Part shown: positions 49,634 through 58,413 of the stretch, piece after piece
Layout: every line of letters starts with the position of its first letter
Position numbering within the stretch: position 1 is the stretch's first letter
Source: Verrucomicrobiia bacterium
GTDB taxonomy: Bacteria; Verrucomicrobiota; Verrucomicrobiia; Limisphaerales; CAIMTB01
Length of the DNA: 64,000 nucleotides
Direction of reading: 5' to 3'
Assembly (NCBI GenBank): GCA_019634625.1
Contig: JAHCBA010000001.1
Location: 124,001-188,000 of the forward strand
Notes under the pieces: generated by a model
Seen by the model: the letters and a program-made list of their open reading frames with translations, nothing else
The model's database searches: none
What the model was told of the DNA's origin: nothing
Program-made: the position numbers and the translations under genes

Positions 49634-52600
49634 TTAATGCGTCGTTTCCGTGTCCAGAGGGACACCCGACTTCATCCCCGCATATTCCACGCCCGCCCAC
49701 GACGGCAGGCAGTTCTCCTCCCCCAGCAGTCTCAGGATCATCCCGACATCCCAAACCCGCAGTTGCCCGTCTTCGCCAATCGCCCCCAGCCAGCGATCCC
49801 CTCCTGCAAACCGCAGCCGCTCAAACCTCGAAAACGCCCCCGCCCCCAATAACACCACCGGCCTTAGTCGAGGTGACTCCTCCACCCTGAAGTGTCCCAG
49901 GACTATTCCTCCCGAACTCAGCGCGCCGGCCGCCACCACCCCCGTCCGCTGGACCGCCAGTTCCATCAGCGAATCCTCCCCCCATTCCCCATCCACCCGC
50001 ACGGCCGGGTTCGCCCCGATAACATCCACCACCAGCACCTCCCCTCCACCGCTCACCACACACCAACGGTTCCCGACAAACGCCACACGGCGCCCGCTTC
50101 CGGGGAGTGCCGCCGCAACCCGGTCCCCCCACCCCGCACCCCAGACCCGCAGCCCCTCATCCACCCAGGCAATCCTCCCCCCATCCCCCGACATCGCCAG
50201 ATCCTCCACCCCGCCCCCTCCCGGACGTTCCATCTCCACGACCTCCCCACCCCCAAGCTCAGCCCATTGGATCCGGCCCCTGCGCACCATCGCAGCCCGG
50301 CTCTTTCCCACGTTCAACACAATGCGGGCCGGTGCCTCCTCTGGATCCACCTCCCTGAATGCGCGGCTCAATGGCAGAGCGCCCCGGTTCAGGGTTCCTC
50401 CATCCCAGACCAGACCGAGATCCCCGAACCGCGAGGACGCCACCAGGCTTGTCGGCGTCAGGAACCGTACCCCGCGACTCATGGCAGCCGTTCCCGATGC
50501 CGCATGCTCGCGCCGGTTCCCATCAAACACCGTCACACCCCCCGAACCCGCACAGGCCACCAGGATTCCGTCAGGTGCCACGTCAAAATCCTCGATCCGG
50601 CCCAGCCGCTGGCTGGCGAAGGCGCGGGTGACCGGACTCGGAACGCGGCGGAGCGCCCCGACGCCGCCATCCTCCCGATGAATCACGAGGTCGTCTCCCC
50701 GCCGCCCCAGGGCCACAGGACGGGAACCGCGGGTGACGGCGACCGACGGGCGCCCGGTCAGCACATCGAAACAGTACACACCGCCGGCCTCATCCGCCGC
50801 CACGAGATAGCCGTCGCGGGGAAAGCGTGCGAGAAGCTCCCACTGCCTCGGATGCCCCGCCTCGCTGTCACCCTTCGCCGGATACCGGGCCAGCGGTCGA
50901 TCCACCCGGACCGCACGTTGTCCCCCCTCCTCGATGCCCCAGGCGTACAGGTACGCATCCGCAGCGGCAGCAATCATCCGGTTCGATGCGGTCCATATCG
51001 CCTTCCGCACCGGTGCCGGGTGATACGCGCATACCGCGATCCGGCCGACACTCAACTCCCACACCAGCAGTTCCAGCGAATGGAGGCTCCACTGGGCCAG
51101 AAGCCGGTCGTCCGGACTGAACGCCAGGCCTGTGGGCGGACGGGATCGCACACCGGAATCGTCGCCCGCCAGAATTCCGCTCACAGCCCAATCCGGGGCC
51201 GCCCGCAGTTCAACCCCGCCTTCGTTCCAGCCGTCCGCAAGACCCACCGCGAGTATATCCCCCCGCGTGTTCCACCCCAACGAAAGTGGCGGACCCCCGA
51301 GGGCGATCCGGGCCTCCTCGGTCCCGTCGCTCCCATTCAGGAGAATGACCTGCCGCCGCCACCCGACCGCCGCACGCGCCGCCATCGGCGCCAGCGCCAG
51401 CACCGCGGGCTGCTCCAATTCCACCTCGCTCCGCCACAGCCGCCTCCCGTCCAGCCCGTCGATCAAGTCCACCCCGCCCCCCGCCACCTGTCGCAGCAGG
51501 AATCTCGAACTCCCCTCAAGCACCGCCTGCAGCCCCCGCCCGTCCAACGCCAAACCCTTCCCCTCCTCAATCGACCAGTCCTCCAACTCAAGAACCCGCA
51601 CATAGGCATCCGCCATCCGTCGCCGCTCGTCGTCCGACCGGGCCTCCACCCGCGCAAGGACGCTCCGAACCGATTCAATACGGTTCGGCGCCTCACTCGT
51701 CGCCAATCGTGCCAGTTCGTTGAGCTGGCTCGACTGGGCGTTGATCCGGGCTTCGCTCTCCGCCGCCGACGCAGCCCGCGCCCGATCCACGGCGTACCAC
51801 CCGAACCACGCCAGCAGGGCCACCACCCCGCTCGCCAGCACCGCCGTCAGCGCAACCCCCCGCCGGTAGGCCGCCCGCTCGCGCGCCGCAATCTCCGCCC
51901 GGCGCCGTTGCTCCCCCGCCTGCCTGGCTTCCAGCGCCCGCAGGCTCGCCGCCAGCTCGCCCGCACTGGCCCACCGCCGGCCCGGCGTTCCCGCCAGACA
52001 CCGGTTCAAATCCTCCCGAAGCAGCGGATCCTCGATCCGCATGGGCCAGTCCGCCGGGTCCAGAGCGGCCTTGAGATTGCCCACCAGCAACTGCCACAAC
52101 ACCACCCCCAGACTGTAGATGTCCGACCGCGCCGTCGCCGCCCCCCCTTCCAACACCTCGGGCGCCAGATAAAGCATGGTCCCCGACAACTCCGACCTCG
52201 ATATCCCCGACAAGGTGCGCGTGAACCCGGGCCGCCCCTCCGCCGACGCGATCTCATCCAAAACCACCTGCCCGATCCCGAAATCCGCAATCAGTACATG
52301 AACCTCCGCTCCCCCCGAACCCCCAGCCCCCTGATCCCGCACCAGCAGGTTCCCCGGCTTGATGTCCCGGTGCAGGATCCCCGCGTCGTGCGCCGCCTCC
52401 AAGGCCTCCGCCGCCTGCGCCACAATCTCGATCCGCGTCCGCAATGGCACTCCTCCCAACCCGTCCGGTCGCTCCGCACACCACGTCTCCAAATCCCGCG
52501 CATCCTCCCCCTCCATCATCAAATACCATGGCGGCTCATCCAGGGAAACCTCGTGAAGCTGCACGAAATGCGGGTGACGCCCGATCCGCTCCTTCAGCAG

Positions 52601-53842
52601 CCGGTACAGCGTATACTCCCGCCTCAACGTTCGCACCTTCGCCTCGCTGGCGCAGAACTTGAACACCCGACGCTGACCCAGCCGCTCATGCTGCCCCAGC
52701 CACACCTCCCCGGTGCCACCATCCCCCAGCGGTTCGATCAAACGCCATTCGGTCCCGGGTACCATGGCACCCGCGGCAGGCACCCATGCCGGCACAGGCC
52801 TCGCCGGTAGCCCGTAGCTCCCCGACACCCGGGCCATCGCCCGACCCAACGAGGCCACCGAGTAAAATCGATCCGCCGGATCCCGCCGAACCGCCCGCGC
52901 CACCAGCAAATCCAGCTCTTCAGGACAATCCGGCAACACATCCTTCAACCGTGGCATCGGCGCGGTCAGGACCGCCTGCCGAACCGCCGCCAGTCGGGTC
53001 CCCGGCGGAAACTCGAACAGCCGCCGCCCCGACAGAATCTCGAACAGCACCGCACCCAACGCATACACGTCCACGCTCTGCGACCGCCGGAAATCCGTGT
53101 CCAGCCCAAGATGCTGCTCCGGCGCCGCATAGTGGGGCGTTCCCGAGAAATGAGCCGGATCCCCCGCGCTGGTCATCCCCAAAAACCGCGCAATCCCAAA
53201 GTCCAGAATCACCGGCCGCTCATCCGAACCCACCAGGATGTTCGCCGGCTTCAGGTCCCGATGAACAATGTGACGGTCGTGGGCCGCCTGGACCGCCTCA
53301 CACACCGCCACCATCACCTCCAGTTTCCGCTTCCGATCGTCGCCAACAGCCCCCGCCCAGCGGTCAAGCGCCTGCCCATCCACCAGTTCCATCGCAAAAT
53401 ACGGCAGCGGCCCGCGAACCGGATCCTCATGATATCCCGCATCGAACACCCGCACGATCCCAGGATGTCTCAACCGCCCCAGAAGCCGGACCTCATCGAG
53501 CGAACGCTCCAGGGATTGGGCCGAAACCACCGCCGGATGCAGGATCTTCAGCGCCACATCCCGCTCGATCGTCCGCTGCGTCGCCCGCCACACCGCACCC
53601 ATCCCCCCGTTGCCGATCTTCTCCACCAGCGTGTAGCCCCCACCCACCACCGCGCCAGGCCCAAGCCCGTTCTGGATCGGAGGCAGACCGTGCCATACCC
53701 CCACCAGCGTCAATACCGACGGCGGTTCCCCCGCAGCAGCCAGTTCCTCAAGCCGCACCAACGCCTCTTCCGCCGACAACGCCCCCAACTGCTCCGCCAA
53801 CTCCTCCACCCGCCGCCAGTGCCCTTCCGTCGGAATCCTCAT
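49634..53842 (-). CDS. tandem Ser/Thr protein kinase with TM segment and WD40-like C-terminus
   Basis: A 1402-aa protein with two complete-looking kinase domains. Kinase 1, about 68-335: glycine loop KIGNGGMGAVWRA, Lys99 (VALKIL), HRD 194-196 with Lys198 and Asn201, DFG 214-216. Kinase 2, about 366-635: PLGDGGTGEVWLG, Lys395 (VFKFC), HRD 491-493 with Lys495 and Asn498, DFG 520-522. After that come a coiled, charged stretch, one TM helix (AVLASGVVALLAWFGWYAV, about 667-685) and roughly 700 residues of WD40-like beta repeats (LAFSPDDRLLAQWS, LAMSGDGGRIAWVDE, GEDGQLRVWD). Kinase-TM-WD40 proteins behind ECF sigma factors are common in this superphylum; two kinases in one chain are not. The ATG overlaps the sigma factor stop (ATGA). 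Confidence 0.93.
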   Translation of the reverse strand: MRIPTEGHWRRVEELAEQLGALSAEEALVRLEELAAAGEPPSVLTLVGVWHGLPPIQNGLGPGAVVGGGYTLVEKIGNGGMGAVWRATQRTIERDVALKILHPAVVSAQSLERSLDEVRLLGRLRHPGIVRVFDAGYHEDPVRGPLPYFAMELVDGQALDRWAGAVGDDRKRKLEVMVAVCEAVQAAHDRHIVHRDLKPANILVGSDERPVILDFGIARFLGMTSAGDPAHFSGTPHYAAPEQHLGLDTDFRRSQSVDVYALGAVLFEILSGRRLFEFPPGTRLAAVRQAVLTAPMPRLKDVLPDCPEELDLLVARAVRRDPADRFYSVASLGRAMARVSGSYGLPARPVPAWVPAAGAMVPGTEWRLIEPLGDGGTGEVWLGQHERLGQRRVFKFCASEAKVRTLRREYTLYRLLKERIGRHPHFVQLHEVSLDEPPWYLMMEGEDARDLETWCAERPDGLGGVPLRTRIEIVAQAAEALEAAHDAGILHRDIKPGNLLVRDQGAGGSGGAEVHVLIADFGIGQVVLDEIASAEGRPGFTRTLSGISRSELSGTMLYLAPEVLEGGAATARSDIYSLGVVLWQLLVGNLKAALDPADWPMRIEDPLLREDLNRCLAGTPGRRWASAGELAASLRALEARQAGEQRRRAEIAARERAAYRRGVALTAVLASGVVALLAWFGWYAVDRARAASAAESEARINAQSSQLNELARLATSEAPNRIESVRSVLARVEARSDDERRRMADAYVRVLELEDWSIEEGKGLALDGRGLQAVLEGSSRFLLRQVAGGGVDLIDGLDGRRLWRSEVELEQPAVLALAPMAARAAVGWRRQVILLNGSDGTEEARIALGGPPLSLGWNTRGDILAVGLADGWNEGGVELRAAPDWAVSGILAGDDSGVRSRPPTGLAFSPDDRLLAQWSLHSLELLVWELSVGRIAVCAYHPAPVRKAIWTASNRMIAAAADAYLYAWGIEEGGQRAVRVDRPLARYPAKGDSEAGHPRQWELLARFPRDGYLVAADEAGGVYCFDVLTGRPSVAVTRGSRPVALGRRGDDLVIHREDGGVGALRRVPSPVTRAFASQRLGRIEDFDVAPDGILVACAGSGGVTVFDGNRREHAASGTAAMSRGVRFLTPTSLVASSRFGDLGLVWDGGTLNRGALPLSRAFREVDPEEAPARIVLNVGKSRAAMVRRGRIQWAELGGGEVVEMERPGGGGVEDLAMSGDGGRIAWVDEGLRVWGAGWGDRVAAALPGSGRRVAFVGNRWCVVSGGGEVLVVDVIGANPAVRVDGEWGEDSLMELAVQRTGVVAAGALSSGGIVLGHFRVEESPRLRPVVLLGAGAFSRFERLRFAGGDRWLGAIGEDGQLRVWDVGMILRLLGEENCLPSWAGVEYAGMKSGVPLDTETTH

Positions 53843-54417
53843 GCCTCACCCATCCTCGAGGCCGCCTCCAGCATTTTCCGCAGCAACACCCTCGCCTTCT
53901 TCAAATCGCGGTCCACCGTCTTCTCGCTCACCTCCTGAAACTGCGCCATCTCCGCAACCGTGTACCCGAAGTAGTAGTGCTGACGCAGGATCCCCGCGAG
54001 CCGCGCATCCTGCTCGCCCAGGCGGGTCAGCGCCTCCTCCAGCATCAGGACCCGCTCCGGCTTCTCCTCCGCCGCGGCCGGCAGATCCCGAAACACATCC
54101 TCGTCCGGTGGCAGGTATAGCACCTTGCTCCGACCCTTCGCCCGCCGCCGCCGCGCATGGTCCACCAGCGCATTGCGCATGGCGACCGACATCGCCGCCA
54201 TGAAATGCCCGCGGTTCTCCCACCGCACATCCTCCCACGCCTCCTCCTTCAACTTCGCCCGCCGCAACGCCGTCATCGCCAGCGCCGTCGGCGTGTAGGT
54301 GTGGTTGCGGGATTCAAATGCCAGCAGTCGCGCCGCGACCATCCGCAATTCCCCGATCAAGTCCCGCAGATCGTCCACCGTGACGCATTCGCCCGCCGCC
54401 TGCCCGGATGGCTCCAT
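53839..54417 (-). CDS. ECF sigma factor (Sigma70_ECF type) heading the kinase operon
   Basis: A 192-aa sigma factor of the Planctomycetota/Verrucomicrobiota Sigma70_ECF type. Region 2 is about 15-90 (DLRDLIGELRMVAARLLAFE, GHFMAAMSVAMRNALVDHAR), with the linker KGRSKVLYLPPDEDVF typical of this group. Region 4 is about 125-185 (ALTRLGEQDARLAGILRQHY, YTVAEMAQFQEVSEKTVDRD). The start is ATG at 54417 with GAGAA upstream; the frame runs further upstream without family sequence. The overlap with the kinase gene (ATGA) suggests the kinase controls the sigma factor, as proposed for such pairs. Confidence 0.92.
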   Translation of the reverse strand: MEPSGQAAGECVTVDDLRDLIGELRMVAARLLAFESRNHTYTPTALAMTALRRAKLKEEAWEDVRWENRGHFMAAMSVAMRNALVDHARRRRAKGRSKVLYLPPDEDVFRDLPAAAEEKPERVLMLEEALTRLGEQDARLAGILRQHYYFGYTVAEMAQFQEVSEKTVDRDLKKARVLLRKMLEAASRMGEA

Positions 54418-54650
54418 AGGGTTCTCGTGATCGTTGGAGGCAATCTCGCTCCGTTGCTGCCGCAGCGGCCTTCCATCCCGACACCACCCCCATGAACGCC
54501 TCCCAGGAAAGCGCTCGAAAACCTGCCCCAGGACGCTCACCCGGCGCGGTCTTCAAGCCGTTGGAATTCCACCGCTGATGATCCGGAGCCTCGCGAATCC
54601 ATAAGGCCGAGTTCAAGGCAAAATCAGCAGGATGGGCGTATCCATCCCCT

Positions 54651-54745
54651 TGCATCCCGAAGTCGTGGGGAGAGGTGCGAATTTCGCCAAGCGTCGTCTC
54701 GGAGGGACGAGCTCCGCGAGTCCGCAATCCATCGCTCCACATCCC
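54651..54745. repeat. repeat A fragment (internally deleted) joined to repeat B
   Basis: Starts TGCATCCCGAAGTCGTGGGG and passes straight into CGGAGGGACGAGCTCCGCGA, skipping the middle of the element, and has no right terminal repeat. It is followed immediately by repeat B, the same junction type as at 31742-32028. Confidence 0.75.
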
Positions 54746-54754
54746 TTCTCCCTC

Positions 54755-54976
54755 CCCGTACTCGTACTCAGCCCGAAGGGCGGTACTCGTCCTCGTCCTC
54801 GAACCCCCAGGCGCACCTTCTTGAGCCCTGCCTCGTGGCGGGTGCGATGGGTTCGGTCTTGTGCGGTCTTCCCATTGCGCATGGGAATTGGGGGGGCGAG
54901 GGAGATTAAGATTAAGATTAAGATTAAGATTACGAGTACGATCGCGAGCGCGAGGACTGCTGCAGGAAATGGTGCC
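54755..54976. repeat. repeat B copy with GATTAA/GATTAC hexamer tract
   Basis: Opens with CTCGTACTCAGCCCGAAGGG and ends GAGGACTGCTGCAGGAAATG. At about 54903-54950 it carries GATTAA four times, then GATTAC, GAGTAC, GATCGC, GAGCGC: a variable hexamer tract. With the preceding repeat A fragment it fills the 560-bp gap between the ECF sigma and miaA genes. Confidence 0.8.
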
Positions 54977-54980
54977 AGCC

Positions 54981-55931
54981 TCACCCTGACCCCATCTCAC
55001 CGAGGCCGCTCCCGCGATCCATCTCCACCCCCTCCCTCACCCGGCCCGCGGTGACCTCCGGCGGCTCCTCCACCGCCACGTCGATCCACCTCGCCGCCAT
55101 CTGATGCCGGAACCACGTCATCTGCCGGCGTGCAAACTGCCACGTCCTGGTCTTCACCCGCGCAATCGTATCCGGCAAATCGGCCAGGCCCTCCAGATGC
55201 TCCACCACCTGCCGATACCCGATGGCCTGCATCGCCGTGCGATTCCCGCGCAACCCCCGTTCCAGCAATCCCCGGGTCTCCTCCACCAACCCTCCCGCAA
55301 ACATCGCGTCCACCCGGCTGTCGATCCGCCGGCGCAAATCGGCGGGCGTCCGCCGCAGGACCACTACCATTCCTGCGTCCCGGCCCTCGACCACCGCCCC
55401 CAACCCGCCCGCCCCCGCCCGACCCGTCCGCCGCAACCGCTCCACCGCCCGGATCACCCGTCGCGGATTCGACCGGTCCACCCGGGCCCACGTCTCCGGA
55501 TCCCCCGCCTCCAGTTCCTGAAGCAGCTCGCCCAAAGGCATCGACTCCAGGGCCGCCCGCTGGTCCGGATCGGATGGGCAATCGTCATCGAGCCCCTCCA
55601 GCCACGCCCGGAAGTACAACCCCGTCCCGCCACACACCACCGATGCCCTCCCCCGACCCTTCACGTCGGCATGCGCCCATCGTGCGCATCCAAGCCAGCG
55701 GGCCGCATCGAACGATTCCCAAGGATCGACCAGATCGATCAGATGATGCGGTACCCGTGCCCGTTCCGCCGCCGTCGGCTTGGCCGTCCCGATGTCCAGC
55801 CCCCGGTACACCTGCATCGAGTCCGCGGTCAGGATCTCTCCACCCAAGGCCTCCGCCAGAACGAGCGCCACCGCCGACTTCCCAGACGCCGTGGGCCCCG
55901 CCAGCAGGACCGTCGGAATCCCTCGCTCCAT
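54981..55931 (-). CDS. miaA: tRNA dimethylallyltransferase
   Basis: A 316-aa enzyme that adds a dimethylallyl group to A37 of tRNAs reading UNN codons. P-loop AGPTASGKSAVAL at 11-23, the family DSMQVYRGLDIGTAKPT, HHLIDLVDPWESFDAARW, GGTGLYFRAWLEGLD, NPRRVIRAVERL, and GNRTAMQAIGYRQ are all present. The start is ATG at 55931 with the usual short N-terminus. The C-terminal 25 residues lie next to the repeat region and may be partly repeat-derived. The TIM-barrel isomerase gene ends 17 bp upstream on the same strand. Confidence 0.95.
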   Translation of the reverse strand: MERGIPTVLLAGPTASGKSAVALVLAEALGGEILTADSMQVYRGLDIGTAKPTAAERARVPHHLIDLVDPWESFDAARWLGCARWAHADVKGRGRASVVCGGTGLYFRAWLEGLDDDCPSDPDQRAALESMPLGELLQELEAGDPETWARVDRSNPRRVIRAVERLRRTGRAGAGGLGAVVEGRDAGMVVVLRRTPADLRRRIDSRVDAMFAGGLVEETRGLLERGLRGNRTAMQAIGYRQVVEHLEGLADLPDTIARVKTRTWQFARRQMTWFRHQMAARWIDVAVEEPPEVTAGRVREGVEMDRGSGLGEMGSG

Positions 55932-55948
55932 CGCCAGGGCCCTGACCC

Positions 55949-56914
55949 CTACGCGTAGTGCGGTTCCAATTCGCTCCGCACCCGCTCGAGCAGTGCCTTC
56001 GTCTTCAGAATCCCCTCCGCCTCGCTCACGCCGCCCCCCTCGTACTCGATCCCGACCCAGCCCCGGTATCCCGAATCCAGCACAATCCGCATCATCCGCC
56101 GGTAGTCGGTGTGAATCTCGTCCCCGTTCTCATCGAAGTCGTGCGACTTGGCGCTGACCGCCTTCGCAAACGGCATCATCTCCTGAACCCCGCGATAACG
56201 GTCGTACACCTCCCCCGCCCGGATCTGGAAGTTCCCGAAGTCCGGCAGCGTCCCGCAGTTCGCCATGCCCACCTGCCGCATCACCCCGGCCAGCCACGCG
56301 CCGTTCGAGGACAACTGCCCGTGGTTCTCGACAATCACATTCAGGCCGTGCTGCCGCGCAAACTCCGACAAACGCCCCAAACCGTCGGCCGCCCGGTCCT
56401 GCTGCTCCTCGAAGCTCCCAACCCCGCGCGTCTCCGCGTTCACCCGGATCGAATGGCACCCCAGAAACTGCGCCGCCTCCACCCACGGGTAATGGTTCTC
56501 CACCGCCTTGGTCCGCGCCGCCTCGTCGGGATCGCCCAACGCCCCTTCGCCGTCCACCATGATGAGCAGGGTCTGCACGTTCATCTCCAACGCCCGCTGC
56601 TTGAAGGCGCTCAGGTACGCACGATCCCGCGCCTTGTCCTTGAAGAACTGGTTCACCAGCTCGATCCCGCTCAACCCAAAGTCCAGCCGCGCCACCTTCG
56701 GGAAGTCCATGTGATCCATCGCCCCCGAGAAGATCGCCCGGTGCAGCGACCACTCGGCCAGCGAGATCCGATAAAGCCGGCTCTCCGCCCTGGGCCTCGG
56801 CCCGTAGGCCGCCGCCCCCAGCGGTGCCAGCGCGGTTCCTGACCCCGCTGCCGCCATGGCGGCAGCAAGCCCGGTGCGACGAAGGAATTGGCGACGATCC
56901 ATCGGAGAGTTCAT
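55949..56914 (-). CDS. Tat-exported sugar phosphate isomerase/epimerase-like TIM barrel protein
   Basis: A 321-aa protein of the xylose-isomerase-like TIM barrel family. The Tat signal [20 protein letters not shown] precedes a barrel with [49 protein letters not shown] (metal Glu), LPDFGNFQI and [14 protein letters not shown]. Such proteins isomerise or epimerise sugars or inositols in the periplasm in Verrucomicrobiota. Two ATGs are possible, 56914 ([10 protein letters not shown]) and 56902 (MDRRQF); the longer is listed. It lies 38 bp after the transporter gene, so both may handle the same imported sugar or nucleoside. Confidence 0.87.
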   Translation of the reverse strand: MNSPMDRRQFLRRTGLAAAMAAAGSGTALAPLGAAAYGPRPRAESRLYRISLAEWSLHRAIFSGAMDHMDFPKVARLDFGLSGIELVNQFFKDKARDRAYLSAFKQRALEMNVQTLLIMVDGEGALGDPDEAARTKAVENHYPWVEAAQFLGCHSIRVNAETRGVGSFEEQQDRAADGLGRLSEFARQHGLNVIVENHGQLSSNGAWLAGVMRQVGMANCGTLPDFGNFQIRAGEVYDRYRGVQEMMPFAKAVSAKSHDFDENGDEIHTDYRRMMRIVLDSGYRGWVGIEYEGGGVSEAEGILKTKALLERVRSELEPHYA

Positions 56915-56952
56915 GAGGTTGGGGTCTGCGTGGTGTCTGCAGGCTTTGAGGT

Positions 56953-58317
56953 TCAGGCAGCGCCGTTCCGCGGCCGCGGATTCCGGAATGCCACCAGGAA
57001 AAACATCATGATTGCCCCGGCAAACAGGGCGGGCTTCATCCACAGTGGCCGCCACTCGATGGCCTTCAGCTCCGCCTGGCGCAACTCGACGGCCTCATTT
57101 CCCAGAATCCGCGCCTGCGCCTCCAGGGATTCGCGTTCCGCCCCGCTCGCGCCCGCCGCCAACGCCGTCACCCGATCCCGTTCGGCCGCCTTCGCCACCA
57201 CCTGCACCGACAGCGCCTTCGCCTCGTCTGTGGTGTGCCGGGCCTCGATCCGGCCCGCCACCTGCGCCCCGATGAACATCCCCAGCCCCAGCGTGAACAA
57301 CACCAGCATCCCCTGCGCCTGCGCCCGGATCGTCCGCGGTGCCACCTGGTCCGTGTAGATCTGCCCGGTCACAAAGAAGAAGTCGTAACAGATGCCGTGC
57401 AGCAGCACCCCGAAAATGATCATCCACCGGATCTGGTCCGGCGCCCCGATCGCAAACAGGAAATACCGCCCCACCCACGCCATCATCCCCACCATCAGCA
57501 TCCACTTCACCCCCAGCCGCGCAAAGAAGAACGGCATCACGATCATGAAGAAGATCTCCGACATCTGCCCGTACGACATCGTCTGGCCAATCGGCAGCCC
57601 GGTCATCTCCACCACCCGGCTGGTGATCTGATAATAGAACGCCAGGGGAATGCAGATCAGCGTCGAGGCGATCATGAAGGTCCGGTACGATGGATCCTTC
57701 AACAACACCAGGGCATCCAGCCCCAGAATCTGCCGCGCCGACACCGGCCCCGTCGCCGTCGGCGGCGTGTTCGGAAGGAAAAAGCTGAACAATCCCAGCG
57801 CCACCCCCGCCCCCACCGTCAGGTAGAACATCCCGATGCTCCGGTCGAGACTCAGCCATGTCAGGCTCAACCCCGCCGCAATCCACCCGATCGTCCCGAA
57901 CACCCGGATCATCGGAAACTCCTTCTGCGGATCCGTCATGTTCCGCATCGCCAGCGTGTTCGTCAGCGCCAGCGTCGGGTAGTACGTCAGCATGTGCCCG
58001 AAGAACGCCAGGTTGATCAGGCCCGGCGACGGGCTCTCCGCCCGCATCATCAGCGTCGCCAGCAGCATCAGCCCCGCCCCCATCAGGTGCATCGCCCCCA
58101 GCACCCGCTGCGCCGGAAAAAACCGGTCCGCAATCATCCCCACGAAAAACGGCGACAGCATCCCCGCAATCGGCCCCACCGAGTACGTCCAGCCAAAGTC
58201 CCCGGCCTGAAATCCTATCGTCCCCAGGTAGTTCGGCGCCGTGACATACCACGAGCCCCAAACAAAGAACTGGATGAACATCATTACCGACAACTGGGCG
58301 CGGATTCCGTTGTGCAT
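56953..58317 (-). CDS. MFS transporter, nucleoside:H+ symporter-like
   Basis: A 454-aa protein with 12 predicted TM helices. [20 protein letters not shown] at the start, [20 protein letters not shown] with [34 protein letters not shown] and [20 protein letters not shown] match the NupG/XapB (NHS) family, used in this phylum for nucleosides or sugars. A soluble, charged stretch (about 375-425) before the last helix is an oddity. It is followed by the Tat isomerase gene at 38 bp. The start at 58317 is well placed before helix 1. Confidence 0.9.
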   Translation of the reverse strand: MHNGIRAQLSVMMFIQFFVWGSWYVTAPNYLGTIGFQAGDFGWTYSVGPIAGMLSPFFVGMIADRFFPAQRVLGAMHLMGAGLMLLATLMMRAESPSPGLINLAFFGHMLTYYPTLALTNTLAMRNMTDPQKEFPMIRVFGTIGWIAAGLSLTWLSLDRSIGMFYLTVGAGVALGLFSFFLPNTPPTATGPVSARQILGLDALVLLKDPSYRTFMIASTLICIPLAFYYQITSRVVEMTGLPIGQTMSYGQMSEIFFMIVMPFFFARLGVKWMLMVGMMAWVGRYFLFAIGAPDQIRWMIIFGVLLHGICYDFFFVTGQIYTDQVAPRTIRAQAQGMLVLFTLGLGMFIGAQVAGRIEARHTTDEAKALSVQVVAKAAERDRVTALAAGASGAERESLEAQARILGNEAVELRQAELKAIEWRPLWMKPALFAGAIMMFFLVAFRNPRPRNGAA

Positions 58318-58413
58318 GGCCGTATTCGATCCCCCTCCGTCCTGTGGGTGTGTCCGTGTCCGGGGCGGGTGCGCGGACCTTACGGGACCCCCTTTCCGCC
58401 TTGCAAGGCTGCC

